This document shows, one piece after another, positions 41,805 to 55,016 of a stretch of 64,000 nucleotides of DNA. The DNA is from Azospirillum tabaci. Its GTDB lineage: Bacteria; Pseudomonadota; Alphaproteobacteria; Azospirillales; Azospirillaceae. The translations under genes were made by a program, and so were the position numbers. The notes beneath the pieces were generated by a model. That model made no database searches. It was not told where the DNA came from and worked only from the letters and a program-made list of their open reading frames with translations. Location: positions 1 to 64,000 of the forward strand of contig NZ_JACCJY010000006.1 of assembly GCF_014596085.1 (NCBI RefSeq), in the 5' to 3' direction. How positions within the stretch are numbered: position 1 is the stretch's first letter; every line of letters begins with the position of its first letter.

Positions 41805-43316
41805 ATGGCCGCCTTCCTCATTGAGAACATGGCGCCGCTGATGTTCGCGGCGCTTGTTCTTTTCCTTCTGATGGGTTTCCCGGTCGCCTTCGCGCTCGCC
41901 GCGAACGGCCTCCTCTTCGGTCTGATCGGCATCGAGCTGGGTCTGCTGACCCCGGCGCTGTTCCAGGCGCTGCCGGAGCGCGTCTTCGGCATCATGCGCA
42001 ACGACACGCTGCTGGCCATTCCCTTCTTCACCTTCATGGGCCTGATCCTCGAACGATCCGGCATGGCCGAGGACTTGCTCGACACGGTCGGGCAGCTCTT
42101 CGGCCCGCTGCGCGGCGGTCTGGCCTATGCGGTGATCTTCGTCGGCGCGCTGCTCGCCGCGACGACCGGCGTGGTCGCCGCGTCGGTGATCTCGATGGGC
42201 CTGATCTCGCTGCCGATCATGCTGCGCTACGGCTATGACCGGCGGCTGGCCTCGGGCGTCATCGCGGCGTCGGGCACGCTGGCCCAGATCATCCCGCCGT
42301 CGCTGGTGCTGATCATCCTGGCCGACCAGCTCGGCCGTTCGGTCGGCGACATGTACGCCGGCGCCCTGGTCCCCGGCCTGGTTCTGACCGGCCTCTACGC
42401 CGGCTACATCCTGGTCGTCAGCATCGTCCGCCCCGAGTTCGCCCCGGCCCTGCCGCTGGAGGCCCGCTCCCTGCGCGGCTTCCAGCTGCTGTTCCGGGTG
42501 CTGACCTCGCTGGTGCCGCCGCTGGTCCTGATCTTCCTGGTGCTCGGCACCATCTTCCTCGGCATCGCGACGCCGACGGAAGGCGGCGCCATGGGTGCTG
42601 CGGGCGCCATGATCCTGGCGCTCATGAAGCGGCAGCTGAGCTGGTCGCTGATGCGTCAGGCGATGGACACGACGGCCAAGCTGTCCTCCTTCGTCATCTT
42701 CATCCTGATCGGCTCGACGGTCTTCGGTCTGGTGTTCCGCGCCGTGAACGGCGACCTGTGGGTTGAGCATCTGCTGACCAGCTTGCCGGGCGGCGAACTG
42801 GGCTTCCTGATCGTCGTCAACATCATGGTCTTCCTGCTCGCCTTCTTCCTCGACTTCTTCGAGCTGGCCTTCATCATCGTGCCGCTGCTCGCCCCGGTCG
42901 CGGAGAAGCTGGGCATCGACCTGATCTGGTTCGGCGTCCTGCTGGGCGTCAACATGCAGACCTCCTTCATGCATCCGCCCTTCGGTTTCGCCCTGTTCTT
43001 CCTGCGAAGCGTCGCTCCACGGGAGGATTACAAGGACAAGATCACCGGGAAGATCATCAAGAAGATCACCACCGGCCAGATCTACTGGGGCGCGGTGCCG
43101 TTCGTCTGCATCCAGCTCATCATGGTGGCTCTGGTCATCATGTTCCCGGAGATGGTCTTCTCCGGCCTGGACCGCGGCGAGCCGATCAATCTGGACGACG
43201 TGAAGATCGAGATCCCGACCTTCGATTCGGGCGAGCCCCCGCCGCCCTTCGGCGCGCCGGAACAGCCCGCCGAAGACCCCAACACGGACCTCATGCGGCA
43301 GTTGCAGAGCAAGTAG
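41805..43316 (+). CDS. TRAP transporter large permease (TakM/DctM-type)
   Basis: 503 aa, about 12 hydrophobic helices; signature FLLMGFPVAFALAANGLLFG near the N-terminus, IPFFTFMGLILERSGMAEDL, GTLAQIIPPSLVLIILADQL and MHPPFGFALFFLRS. It carries sodium-coupled uptake. A polar C-terminal tail follows the last helix. The matching binding protein is convergent on the other side of a terminator; its TakP character suggests 2-oxoacids as substrate. Confidence 0.94.
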   Translation: MAAFLIENMAPLMFAALVLFLLMGFPVAFALAANGLLFGLIGIELGLLTPALFQALPERVFGIMRNDTLLAIPFFTFMGLILERSGMAEDLLDTVGQLFGPLRGGLAYAVIFVGALLAATTGVVAASVISMGLISLPIMLRYGYDRRLASGVIAASGTLAQIIPPSLVLIILADQLGRSVGDMYAGALVPGLVLTGLYAGYILVVSIVRPEFAPALPLEARSLRGFQLLFRVLTSLVPPLVLIFLVLGTIFLGIATPTEGGAMGAAGAMILALMKRQLSWSLMRQAMDTTAKLSSFVIFILIGSTVFGLVFRAVNGDLWVEHLLTSLPGGELGFLIVVNIMVFLLAFFLDFFELAFIIVPLLAPVAEKLGIDLIWFGVLLGVNMQTSFMHPPFGFALFFLRSVAPREDYKDKITGKIIKKITTGQIYWGAVPFVCIQLIMVALVIMFPEMVFSGLDRGEPINLDDVKIEIPTFDSGEPPPPFGAPEQPAEDPNTDLMRQLQSK

Positions 43317-43393
43317 CCGGCCTTTCCGTTCCCTCCTCTCCCGTCCAGCGGGAGAGGAGCCGGAACCGGAAAGCCCGCCGAATCATCGGCAAC

Positions 43394-43422
43394 AAAAAAG
43401 CCCCGCTTCCGCGGGGCTTTTT
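43394..43422. terminator. Bidirectional intrinsic terminator
   Basis: AAAAAAGCCCCGC (43394-43406) pairs with GCGGGGCTTTTT (43411-43422) around loop TTCC. The A-run and T-run make it work on both strands, serving the convergent permease and binding-protein genes. Confidence 0.9.
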
Positions 43423-43436
43423 CGTGTCCGGCTTTA

Positions 43437-47268
<3,832 letters not shown>

Positions 47269-47286
47269 GGCGAGTGGATACCAAAT

Positions 47287-48009
47287 CTAGCGGCCATGCG
47301 CCACCGTGTTCTCGTAACGTTCTCTTAATCGCAGCCGCGCGGGCGGCAGCGGCCCGTTGAGCAGATGGCGCTCCAGGAAATGTCCGGTCAGGCGCAGCCC
47401 CTCCCCCACCGCCTGCGGCCCGCCCCCGCCCAGCCCGATCAGGAATCCGGGCAGCGGCAACAGCCGGTCGCGGTAGGGCTCCCCGGCCGAGGCCGACACC
47501 GCGCGACCGGTGCGCGGGCTGACATAGGCGAGGTAGTCGTTCGCCCCCGTCACCGCGCAACGGTCGAGATCCAGCCCGAAGCCAAGCTCGGCGAGCAGCC
47601 CGACCTCCCACCGCACGTAGGACTCGGCCCAGGCGTCGCCGCCCAGCAGGCCGAACAGCGCCAGCAACCCGTCGAACAGCGCCGGGTGCGGCTGGTGCTC
47701 CGGCAGGGCCGCCTCGGCCAGCGCGCAGGCGGCGGTCAAGGCCGCGAGTCGCAACGGATCATCGAGAAAGGCGGCGGAGTAGCCCTGCACCACCTCCAGC
47801 GTCAGGTTGCCCAGATGCTCCGGCAGCCGCCCGCGCCAGCGCGCCGACACCAGCGTGCCGGGTTCCAGAGCCGCCCGCGTGCGGCTGGACCGCCCGCCCA
47901 TGACCATGCCGGCGTGCCGCCCATGGTCCCGCGTCAGCAGGGTGACGACCGCCGAGGTCTCGCCATGCGGCCGCGCCGACAGCACGACGCCCTGATCGGA
48001 CCATTCCAT
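47287..48009 (-). CDS. recO: DNA repair protein RecO
   Basis: 240 aa, usual length. RecO loads RecA on SSB-coated DNA with RecR. Seen: an OB-fold start ([35 protein letters not shown]) and helical C-terminal part ([40 protein letters not shown]). Cys spacing for a full zinc finger is not kept. It is probably co-transcribed with parC. Confidence 0.93.
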   Translation of the reverse strand: MEWSDQGVVLSARPHGETSAVVTLLTRDHGRHAGMVMGGRSSRTRAALEPGTLVSARWRGRLPEHLGNLTLEVVQGYSAAFLDDPLRLAALTAACALAEAALPEHQPHPALFDGLLALFGLLGGDAWAESYVRWEVGLLAELGFGLDLDRCAVTGANDYLAYVSPRTGRAVSASAGEPYRDRLLPLPGFLIGLGGGGPQAVGEGLRLTGHFLERHLLNGPLPPARLRLRERYENTVAHGR

Positions 48010-48183
48010 GCTTCCGCTTCCTCACATTGACGGCCTGCATCCGACTCGCCGATGGCGCCCGGACGCCCCTGCGGGCACCCGCGACGCGGGTTCGGTCGTC
48101 CTTACCACCAGCATGGCGCAAATCCTTTGCAACGGGGCTTCATTTCTCATTCACCATTCGGGCACTATGTTGCGAGTGACAGA

Positions 48184-50730
48184 ATGCGGGCGCGCCGCGG
48201 CGGTGAGGGGGCATTGAGCAGCACGATCGAGCGATATCTGCTGGCCGAGAAAGCCGGCTCCGAGGGCGTGTGGGACTGGGACCTTCGCAACGATACGATG
48301 TTCCTGTCCCCCCGCTTCAAGGAGTTTCTCGGGCTGCCGCCGGGCGAGTTCAATCGCCCGGAAGATTGGCTCGACCGCGTTCACCCCGACGACATCGACT
48401 GGCTCTACGCCTCCTTCGAAGGCCAGATGGTCGGCGTCTCGCTTCCTTTCCAGATCGAACACCGCGTCCGCCGTGCCGGAGCCGGCTCATCGCCGGACAA
48501 TGGCGACTCCGGCTGGCGCTGGCTGGTCTGCCGCGGCATGGCGGTGCCCGACGAGTCGGGCGATCCGGTCCGCCTCATCGGGTCGGTTGCCGACATCACC
48601 GACCGCAAGCACGCCGAAGCCCAGCTCCGCAAGAGCGAGGAGCGCTACGCGCTCGCCGCCGCGGCCAGCAATGATGGTTTGTGGGATTGGGATCTCGACG
48701 CTGGAACCGCCTACTATTCGCCGCGCTGGCTGTCGCTCCTCGGGCTTGAGGAAGGCAGCATCGGCAACAGCCCGGACGAATGGATGGGACGCGTCCATCC
48801 CGACGACCGCCGTTCCTTGCGCGAAGCGCTCGACGCCCTGGGCGGCGAGAACACCGTTTTCCAGATCGAGTACCGCGTGCACCACGCCGACGGCGGTATC
48901 CGCTGGATGGCCTGCCGCGGCATCGCGGTGCTGGACACGCAGGGCCGCCCGGTGCGGCTGGTCGGCAGTCAGGCCGACGTCACCGACCGCAAGAGCGCCG
49001 AGCAACGCCTGCTGCAGAGCGAGGAACGCTACGCGCTCGCCGCCGCCGGAGCCAACGACGGGCTGTGGGACTGGCGGCTGGACACGGACGAGGTCTACTA
49101 CTCCCCGCGCTGGGCGGCCATGCTCGGCTTTGCCGTGGACAGCCTGTCCAACCGCATCGGCGAGTGGTTCGACCGCGTGCATCCCGACGATCTGGCCGGG
49201 CTGCGCACCGCCATCGACCTCCATCTGACGGGCGAGCGCGAACATCTCCAGCACGTCTTCCGCATCCGTGCCTCCGACGGGGACGAGCTGTGGATGCTGG
49301 TCCGCGGCCTCGCCGTTCGCGACGGGGCGGGCCGGTCGGTGCGGATCGCCGGTTCGATGACCGACATCACCGCCCAGAAGCGGGCGGAACAGCAGCTGCT
49401 GTTCGACGCCTTCCACGACGGCATGACCGGGCTGCCCAACCGCACCCTGCTGCTGGACCGCATCGGGCAGGCGCTGGACCGCAACCGGCGGGCCGGCGGC
49501 AAGGCCTTCGCCGTCATCTTCATTGATCTCGACCGTTTCAAGTCGATCAACGACGCGCTGGGGTCCAGCGTCGGCGACCGGCTGCTGAAAACCATTGCGG
49601 AGCGGCTGGACGAGACCCGCCGCATGGGCGACACGCTGGCCCGCCTGTCGGCGGACGAGTTCGCCGTGCTGCTGGACGGCGTCGACGACGTGGGCGACGC
49701 CCTGTCCGCGGCGGAGCGCATGGGTGAGGCCGTCGCGCGGCCGCTGGCGCTGGACGGCCACGAGCTGGTGCTGTCCGCCTCCATCGGCATCGCCCTCAGC
49801 GTCTCCGGCTACGACCGGGCGGAGGAGATGCTGCGCGACGCCAGCCTCGCCATGTACCGCGCCAAGTCGGGCGGGCGGGCGCGCATCGACGTGTTCGACA
49901 GCAACCTGCGCCGTCAGGCGATGGCCCAGATGCGCACGGAGACCGACCTGCGCATGGCGCTGGAGCAGGATCAGCTCGTCCTCTACTACCAGCCGATCGT
50001 CGCCCTGTCCTCCGGGCACATCGCCGGCTTCGAGGCGCTGATGCGCTGGAAGCATCCCGAGCGCGGGCTGGTCCCGCCGGGCGAGTTCATCCCGCTGGCC
50101 GAGGAGTCGGGCCTGATCGTCCCGATGGGCCGCTGGGCGCTGCGCGAGGCGGCGCGCCAGCTCGCCCAATGGCAGGCCCGCTTCCCCCGCCCCACCCCGC
50201 TGTTCATGAGCGTGAACGTCTCCTCGCGCCAGTTCAGCGACGACGACCTGATCGGGCTGGTCAGCGAGGTGCTGCAGGAAAGCGGGGTCCCGCCCTCCAG
50301 CCTGAAGCTGGAGATCACGGAAAGCCTGCTGATGAAGGACCCCGCCAAGTGCCGGGTGCTGATGCAGGGCATCCGCGACATGGACGTGCGCCTGTCGATC
50401 GACGATTTCGGCACCGGCTATTCGTCGCTGTCCTACCTGCACAAGTTCCCGGCGGACACGCTGAAGATCGACCGCAGCTTCGTCCAAGCCATCTCGTCCG
50501 GCGAGGGCAACGCCGCCATCGTGCAGGTGATCGCCACGCTGGCCGCCATCCTGGGCATGGAGGCGGTGGCCGAAGGCGTGGAGACCGAGATGGAGTCGGA
50601 GTTCCTGCGCGACATCATGTGCAAGTACGCGCAGGGCTACCTGTACGCCCGCCCGGCCCCCGCCGACGCCATCGAGGCGCTGCTGGTCCGGGAGGCGGAG
50701 GAACCGCTGGTCGTCCCCAGCTTGGCGTAA
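48184..50730 (+). CDS. Three-PAS GGDEF/EAL protein, probable c-di-GMP phosphodiesterase
   Basis: 848 aa, cytoplasmic. Three PAS/PAC units in tandem (about 12-145, 150-275, 278-400) share the pattern EGVWDWDL...FLSPRFKEFLG, NDGLWDWDL...YYSPRW and NDGLWDWRL...YYSPRW, each ending in a D(I/V)TD/TA linker. The GGDEF domain is degenerate (S489-A-D-E-F) but the RxxD site is kept. The EAL domain has E617-A-L, SVNVSSRQF, EITES, DDFGTGYSSLSYL and EGVET, so c-di-GMP breakdown is predicted, probably with GTP or c-di-GMP sensed by the GGDEF part. ATG at 48184 is given; a TTG at 48214 is an alternative. Confidence 0.9.
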   Translation: MRARRGGEGALSSTIERYLLAEKAGSEGVWDWDLRNDTMFLSPRFKEFLGLPPGEFNRPEDWLDRVHPDDIDWLYASFEGQMVGVSLPFQIEHRVRRAGAGSSPDNGDSGWRWLVCRGMAVPDESGDPVRLIGSVADITDRKHAEAQLRKSEERYALAAAASNDGLWDWDLDAGTAYYSPRWLSLLGLEEGSIGNSPDEWMGRVHPDDRRSLREALDALGGENTVFQIEYRVHHADGGIRWMACRGIAVLDTQGRPVRLVGSQADVTDRKSAEQRLLQSEERYALAAAGANDGLWDWRLDTDEVYYSPRWAAMLGFAVDSLSNRIGEWFDRVHPDDLAGLRTAIDLHLTGEREHLQHVFRIRASDGDELWMLVRGLAVRDGAGRSVRIAGSMTDITAQKRAEQQLLFDAFHDGMTGLPNRTLLLDRIGQALDRNRRAGGKAFAVIFIDLDRFKSINDALGSSVGDRLLKTIAERLDETRRMGDTLARLSADEFAVLLDGVDDVGDALSAAERMGEAVARPLALDGHELVLSASIGIALSVSGYDRAEEMLRDASLAMYRAKSGGRARIDVFDSNLRRQAMAQMRTETDLRMALEQDQLVLYYQPIVALSSGHIAGFEALMRWKHPERGLVPPGEFIPLAEESGLIVPMGRWALREAARQLAQWQARFPRPTPLFMSVNVSSRQFSDDDLIGLVSEVLQESGVPPSSLKLEITESLLMKDPAKCRVLMQGIRDMDVRLSIDDFGTGYSSLSYLHKFPADTLKIDRSFVQAISSGEGNAAIVQVIATLAAILGMEAVAEGVETEMESEFLRDIMCKYAQGYLYARPAPADAIEALLVREAEEPLVVPSLA

Positions 50731-50837
50731 GGCGTCTCCTCTCCCAATCCGGCCCCATCCAACGGATACTTTCCCCGGCACCGCCCTTTGTGCGAGTGTC
50801 CGCGCTCTTTCACCGGGACAGATCAGGATTCTGCGTT

Positions 50838-51221
50838 ATGGCCGACCGCAACTGCGGAGAATGCACGCTGTGCTGCAAGCTGATGGGCGTGCCCGAACTG
50901 AAGAAGCCTTCGGCCAAGTGGTGCGTGTCCTGCGACCAGGGCAAGGGCTGCACCGTCTATGAGGAGCGCCCGCAGTCCTGCCGGAATTTTCAGTGCTTCT
51001 GGCTGATGGACGAGAATTTCCCCGACGAGTTCCGGCCCGACCGCATCCACGCCCTGGCCGCCTTCAACGACGTGAAGGACAGCTGCGTCCTCCACGTCGA
51101 TCCGGCCAAGCCGCGGGCCATGTCCAGCCCGAAGGTCAACGCCCTGATCGACGCGCTTCTCAAGAGCTATGCCAAGGTGTTCGTGCTGTCCGGCAAGGAA
51201 AGCGCCCTGATCCAGCGCTGA
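50838..51221 (+). CDS. YkgJ-like Cys-cluster (zinc/iron-binding) protein
   Basis: 127 aa. Cysteines occur in CGECTLCC near the N-terminus, CVSCDQGKGCTVYEERPQSC and CRNFQC, the pattern of the UPF0153/YkgJ family thought to bind a metal or Fe-S centre. No function is established. It stands 107 nt behind the GGDEF/EAL gene and may share its transcript. Confidence 0.8.
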   Translation: MADRNCGECTLCCKLMGVPELKKPSAKWCVSCDQGKGCTVYEERPQSCRNFQCFWLMDENFPDEFRPDRIHALAAFNDVKDSCVLHVDPAKPRAMSSPKVNALIDALLKSYAKVFVLSGKESALIQR

Positions 51222-51227
51222 GGCCGG

Positions 51228-51746
51228 TTACGCCCCGCCGCCGCGGAAGTTGAGCAGGCTCGGCGCCTTGTCGATGATCTCCTCGAGGATCAGGGAGGCG
51301 GTCTCCAGATCGCGCTCCAGGTCCTGGCCCAGCTTGCCGGCGTAGTTGGGGCGCTTCAGCTTCTCGTGGGCGTCGTGCAGGCTGCGCAGCTCCGCCACAA
51401 AGATCTCGCGGGCGCCCATCGGCAGGATCGGGTTGGCCGACAGCACGAAGAAGAAGCGCATGCTGGCCCGCACCAGAAGGGCCAGCATCACCGTGTCCAG
51501 CCGCTCGAACTGGTCGCGCAGGTCGTCGGAGCGGGTGTCCACGAGGTTGCGCAGCCGCTGCTCGATCAGGATGACCAGCGCCTGGAACTCGCCCACCTTG
51601 TCGCGGAATTCGCGGTAGGCGCCGAAACTGTGCTTGCTCGCCTCATGCTCGGCCAGCTGGGCGAGCTTCGACGCCTCCCGGCACTGGCGCTCCAGCGCGG
51701 ACAGCAGTTCCTTGACCTCGGCGCGGGTGTATTGGCGCTTGCTCAT
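51228..51746 (-). CDS. Conserved-looking helical protein of unknown function
   Basis: 172 aa from the ATG MSKRQYTRAEVKELLSALER; longer in-frame starts lack support. The protein is mostly charged amphipathic helix with a central hydrophobic stretch (TVMLALLVRASMRFFFVLSA) that is too polar to be a sure membrane segment. It ends LLNFRGGGA. I do not recognise the family. It is convergent with the Cys-cluster gene (6 nt between stops) and separate from the efflux genes. Confidence 0.7.
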   Translation of the reverse strand: MSKRQYTRAEVKELLSALERQCREASKLAQLAEHEASKHSFGAYREFRDKVGEFQALVILIEQRLRNLVDTRSDDLRDQFERLDTVMLALLVRASMRFFFVLSANPILPMGAREIFVAELRSLHDAHEKLKRPNYAGKLGQDLERDLETASLILEEIIDKAPSLLNFRGGGA

Positions 51747-51864
51747 GACGGCGGAGAGACCCTTCGACGCGACGGCCTGCCCTATAGCACGAAGACGGGC
51801 GCCGGTCACCGGGACGCTTCACCGGCTCAACGGGACGGCCACGCCCGGGACGGTCAAACCGCGA

Positions 51865-53553
51865 TCAGTGATCCGCCGCCGCCGGCTTGCCGCCCGGACG
51901 CCGCACCAGCGGCATCAGCAGAAGCCCGCCGAAGAACACACCGGCCATCAGCAGCAGGCAGTCGTTGAAGGTCAGCACCATGGCCTCCCGTTCGACCATG
52001 CGCGCCAGCGTCTTCATGGCGGCGGCCTGCGGGTCGGCGACCAGCCCGTCGAACTTGGTCGCCAGCCCGTCCAGCGTCTCCTGCACCAGCGGGCGGGCGA
52101 GGTTCAGGTTGTCGCCCAGCCGGTTCATGTGCAGGGAAGCCCGCTCCAGCAGCACGGTGTTGATCGCCGCCAGACCGATGGCGCCGCCCAGGTTGCGCAT
52201 CAGGTTGTAGAGGCCCGACGCGTTCTTCAACTGCTCCGGCGGCAGGGTGCCGAGCGCGATGGTGTTCACCGGGATGAAGCACAGCATCAGCGACAGGCCG
52301 CGCACCGCCTGCGGCAGGAACAGCTCCCAGAAGCCGGACTGGTTGGTCAGGTGGGCGTTCAGCCAGACGCCCGTCCCGAACAGGCACAGCCCCATCGCCA
52401 GCATCACCCGCAGGTCCAGCTTCTTCGACAGCGCGCCGGCGATGGGAGCGGACAGGAACTGGAAGGCGCCGGTCACGAACATGATCGTGCCGATCTGGAG
52501 GCTGTTCAGCCCGCGCACCCGCGCCAGGAACAGCGGCTGCAGATAGACCGCACCGTAGAGCCCGATGCCGATGATGAAGCTGTAGAGCGAGCCGATGGCG
52601 AAGTTGCGGTCCAGGAAGGCGCGCAGCTCGACGATCGGGTTGCGGTAGGTCAGGACCCGCCAGAAGAAGCCGATGGCGGACACCGCGGCGACGACGGCGA
52701 AGACCGCCACATACTCGTCCTCGAACCAGTCCTGGCGCGGGCCTTCCTCCACCACGAACTCCAGGCTCCCGAGGAAGGCCGCCATCAGCCCCAGACCGAT
52801 GAAGTCGAAGCCCTTGCGCAGCGCCGGGTTGGGCTTGTCCACGTCGACCAGCGTCCAGACCAGCGAGGTCACGGCGATGCCCGGCAGCACATTGGCGAGG
52901 AACAGCCAGTGCCAGGAGAAGCTCTGCGTCAGCCAGCCGCCGAGAGTCGGGCCCAGCGTCGGCGCCATGGTGGCGACCAGACCGATCATCACCGACACGC
53001 CCGCCCGCCTTTCCGGCGGGAACAGAGAGAAGCTGGTGGCGAAGACGGTCGGGATCATCGCGCCGCCGATGAAGCCCTGAAGCGCCCGCCACACGATCAT
53101 CGATTCGATGCTGGAGGTGAAGGCGCAGGCGACGCTGGTCAGGGTGAAGCCGGCGGCGGCGATGGTGAACAGCACGCGGGTGGAGAGGATCCGCGCCAGC
53201 ATGCCGGACAGCGGGATCATCACCACCTCGGCGATGAGGTAGGAGGTCTGCACCCACGAGATCTCGTCGGCGCTGGCCGCAAGGCCCGCCTGGATCTCCG
53301 ACAGGGAGCTGGAGACGATCTGGATGTCCAGGATCGCCATGAACATGCCGACGACCATGGACAGGAAGCCCAGCCAGTCGCGTGTGGTCACCGGGCGCGG
53401 TCCCGCCGCGGGAAGGGAGGAAGGAGCCGCCGCGCCCCGGCCCGCGGGGGGCGGGGGAGTTTGGAGCCGGGACGCGGCGGTCTCGCCGCCCGCGTCCGCC
53501 GGGGGGGTGGCGTTGCGGGCGGTGGGCGTGTCGTCGCTGGTGATGGCGGTCAT
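51865..53553 (-). CDS. DHA2-family drug efflux permease (EmrB-type)
   Basis: 562 aa, 14 expected helices. Motifs: FMAILDIQIVSSSLSEIQAG (D in helix 1), motif A region near GMLARILSTRVLFT, and motif C GLVATMAPTLGPTLGGWLTQ. The first 55 residues are a Pro/Ala-rich cytoplasmic extension. With the adaptor gene upstream it should form an EmrAB-TolC-like pump. No outer-membrane gene is present here. Confidence 0.92.
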   Translation of the reverse strand: MTAITSDDTPTARNATPPADAGGETAASRLQTPPPPAGRGAAAPSSLPAAGPRPVTTRDWLGFLSMVVGMFMAILDIQIVSSSLSEIQAGLAASADEISWVQTSYLIAEVVMIPLSGMLARILSTRVLFTIAAAGFTLTSVACAFTSSIESMIVWRALQGFIGGAMIPTVFATSFSLFPPERRAGVSVMIGLVATMAPTLGPTLGGWLTQSFSWHWLFLANVLPGIAVTSLVWTLVDVDKPNPALRKGFDFIGLGLMAAFLGSLEFVVEEGPRQDWFEDEYVAVFAVVAAVSAIGFFWRVLTYRNPIVELRAFLDRNFAIGSLYSFIIGIGLYGAVYLQPLFLARVRGLNSLQIGTIMFVTGAFQFLSAPIAGALSKKLDLRVMLAMGLCLFGTGVWLNAHLTNQSGFWELFLPQAVRGLSLMLCFIPVNTIALGTLPPEQLKNASGLYNLMRNLGGAIGLAAINTVLLERASLHMNRLGDNLNLARPLVQETLDGLATKFDGLVADPQAAAMKTLARMVEREAMVLTFNDCLLLMAGVFFGGLLLMPLVRRPGGKPAAADH

Positions 53554-53618
53554 GGTCGCCCTCTCCAGGACGAAAGAGATTGGGACGAAAGCGGTTGTTG
53601 GCTCACGCTAAGGCGCGG

Positions 53619-54725
53619 TTACTTCGACGCGACCGTCCGGCCGGGGACCAGAGCGCCCATGACGGTGCCCGCGTTGTGCGGCTGATCCTCGGCGCCGCGG
53701 GTGTCCACCTCGGCGACCACCGACAGGCCGGGGCGCAGCAGGCCGGACAGCGCGCTGTCGCGCGGCAGGGCGATGCGCACGGGCACGCGCTGGACGATCT
53801 TGGTGAAGTTGCCGGTCGCGTTCTCCGGCGGCAGCAGGCTGAACTGCGAGCCGGACGCCGGAGCGAAGCTCTCCACCCGACCCAACAGATGCTTGTCCGG
53901 ATAGGCGTCCACCTCCACCGTCACCGGCTGGCCGGGGCGCATGCGGGCGAGCTGCGTCTCCTTGAAGTTGGCGACCACATAGACGTCGGGCAGCGGCACC
54001 AGCGAGAGAAGCTGCACACCCGGACGCGCGTATTGGCCGACCTGGACGCCGCGGTTGCCGACCACCCCGTCCACCGGGGCGCGGATGACCGTGTTGTTCA
54101 GATCGTTGCGCGCGGTCTGCAGGGCGGCCTCCGCCTGACGCAGCCGGGCGTCGGTCTCGCTGCGGCTGGCGTTCAGCACGCCGACCTGATCCTGCTCCGC
54201 AACCAGCGCGGCGCGGCTGCGGGCGGTCTCCGCCGTCGCCTTGCGCAGGTCGGCGTCCGCCGTCTCGAACTTCTGGCGGCTCGCCCAGCTGTCGCTGGCC
54301 AGAGCGCGGGTCCGGTCGAAATCCTGCTGGGCGCGGCGCTGCTCGGCCTCGGCGCTGGCGACCGAGGCGGCGGCCTGATCGATGATCGCCTTCTGGAGCT
54401 GGAGCTTGCTGTCGATGGTGCCGAGCGCCGCCTTCTGCGCGGCGACGTTGGCCTCCGCCTCCGCGACCTTGGCGCGGAAGTCCTGGTCGTCCAGCACCGC
54501 CAGGACGTCGCCCGCGGCGACCTGCTGGTTCTCCGCCACCCGGACGTCCCGCACATAGGCGGAGACCTTGGGGCTCACCACCGTGATGTCGCTGTGGACA
54601 TAGGCGTTGTCGGTCGACTCGAAGAAGCGACCCTCGGTCCACCACTCCCAGCCGGCATAGCCGCCACCGACCAGCGCCGCCACCGCCACACCCGACAGAA
54701 CGATCTTCCGCACGGCTTTGACCAT
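53619..54725 (-). CDS. Efflux periplasmic adaptor (EmrA/HlyD-type)
   Basis: 368 aa. One N-terminal membrane helix (IVLSGVAVAALVGGGYAGWE), then a lipoyl/HlyD body: ENQQVAAGDVLAVLDDQDFR, a long coiled coil (about 85-200), APVDGVVGNRGVQVGQYARP and the beta barrel. It joins the EmrB-type pump to an outer-membrane channel. ATG at 54725 is preferred over an upstream GTG. It heads the efflux operon and is divergent from the TetR gene. Confidence 0.92.
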   Translation of the reverse strand: MVKAVRKIVLSGVAVAALVGGGYAGWEWWTEGRFFESTDNAYVHSDITVVSPKVSAYVRDVRVAENQQVAAGDVLAVLDDQDFRAKVAEAEANVAAQKAALGTIDSKLQLQKAIIDQAAASVASAEAEQRRAQQDFDRTRALASDSWASRQKFETADADLRKATAETARSRAALVAEQDQVGVLNASRSETDARLRQAEAALQTARNDLNNTVIRAPVDGVVGNRGVQVGQYARPGVQLLSLVPLPDVYVVANFKETQLARMRPGQPVTVEVDAYPDKHLLGRVESFAPASGSQFSLLPPENATGNFTKIVQRVPVRIALPRDSALSGLLRPGLSVVAEVDTRGAEDQPHNAGTVMGALVPGRTVASK

Positions 54726-54789
54726 CGTGATCCAACCCACCCGTTTCGGTTCTTTGTTTGGCGGGGGCCGGCTTGCCGCCGCCCCGCCG

Positions 54790-54871
54790 AAACTGAACCG
54801 TTCAGTTTAGTCTTGCGGAAAGATGATCGCGGGCCTACCTGTTGTCAAGAGTGAACTGAACGGTCTAGTTT
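54790..54871. promoter_or_regulatory. Two TetR-type operator dyads
   Basis: A perfect 19-bp palindrome, AAACTGAAC-C-GTTCAGTTT, lies at 54790-54808. A second, imperfect copy, GAACTGAAC-G-GTCTAGTTT, lies at 54853-54871, with centres 63 bp apart (six turns). Both share AACTGAACnGT. They lie between the divergent adaptor and TetR genes, so the repressor probably controls both directions. Confidence 0.75.
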
Positions 54872-55016
54872 TAACGTTTGGGATTGTGGTTGAATGCGGA
54901 ACGCGCTACGGCAGCGGGGACTCGGCGCACGAAGTCCCGCAAGCACCGCCGGCACCGTGGTAGAACAGGACGCAGGACAGGTGGCAGGACACCCGGTTGC
55001 AGCACACGAGGAACGC

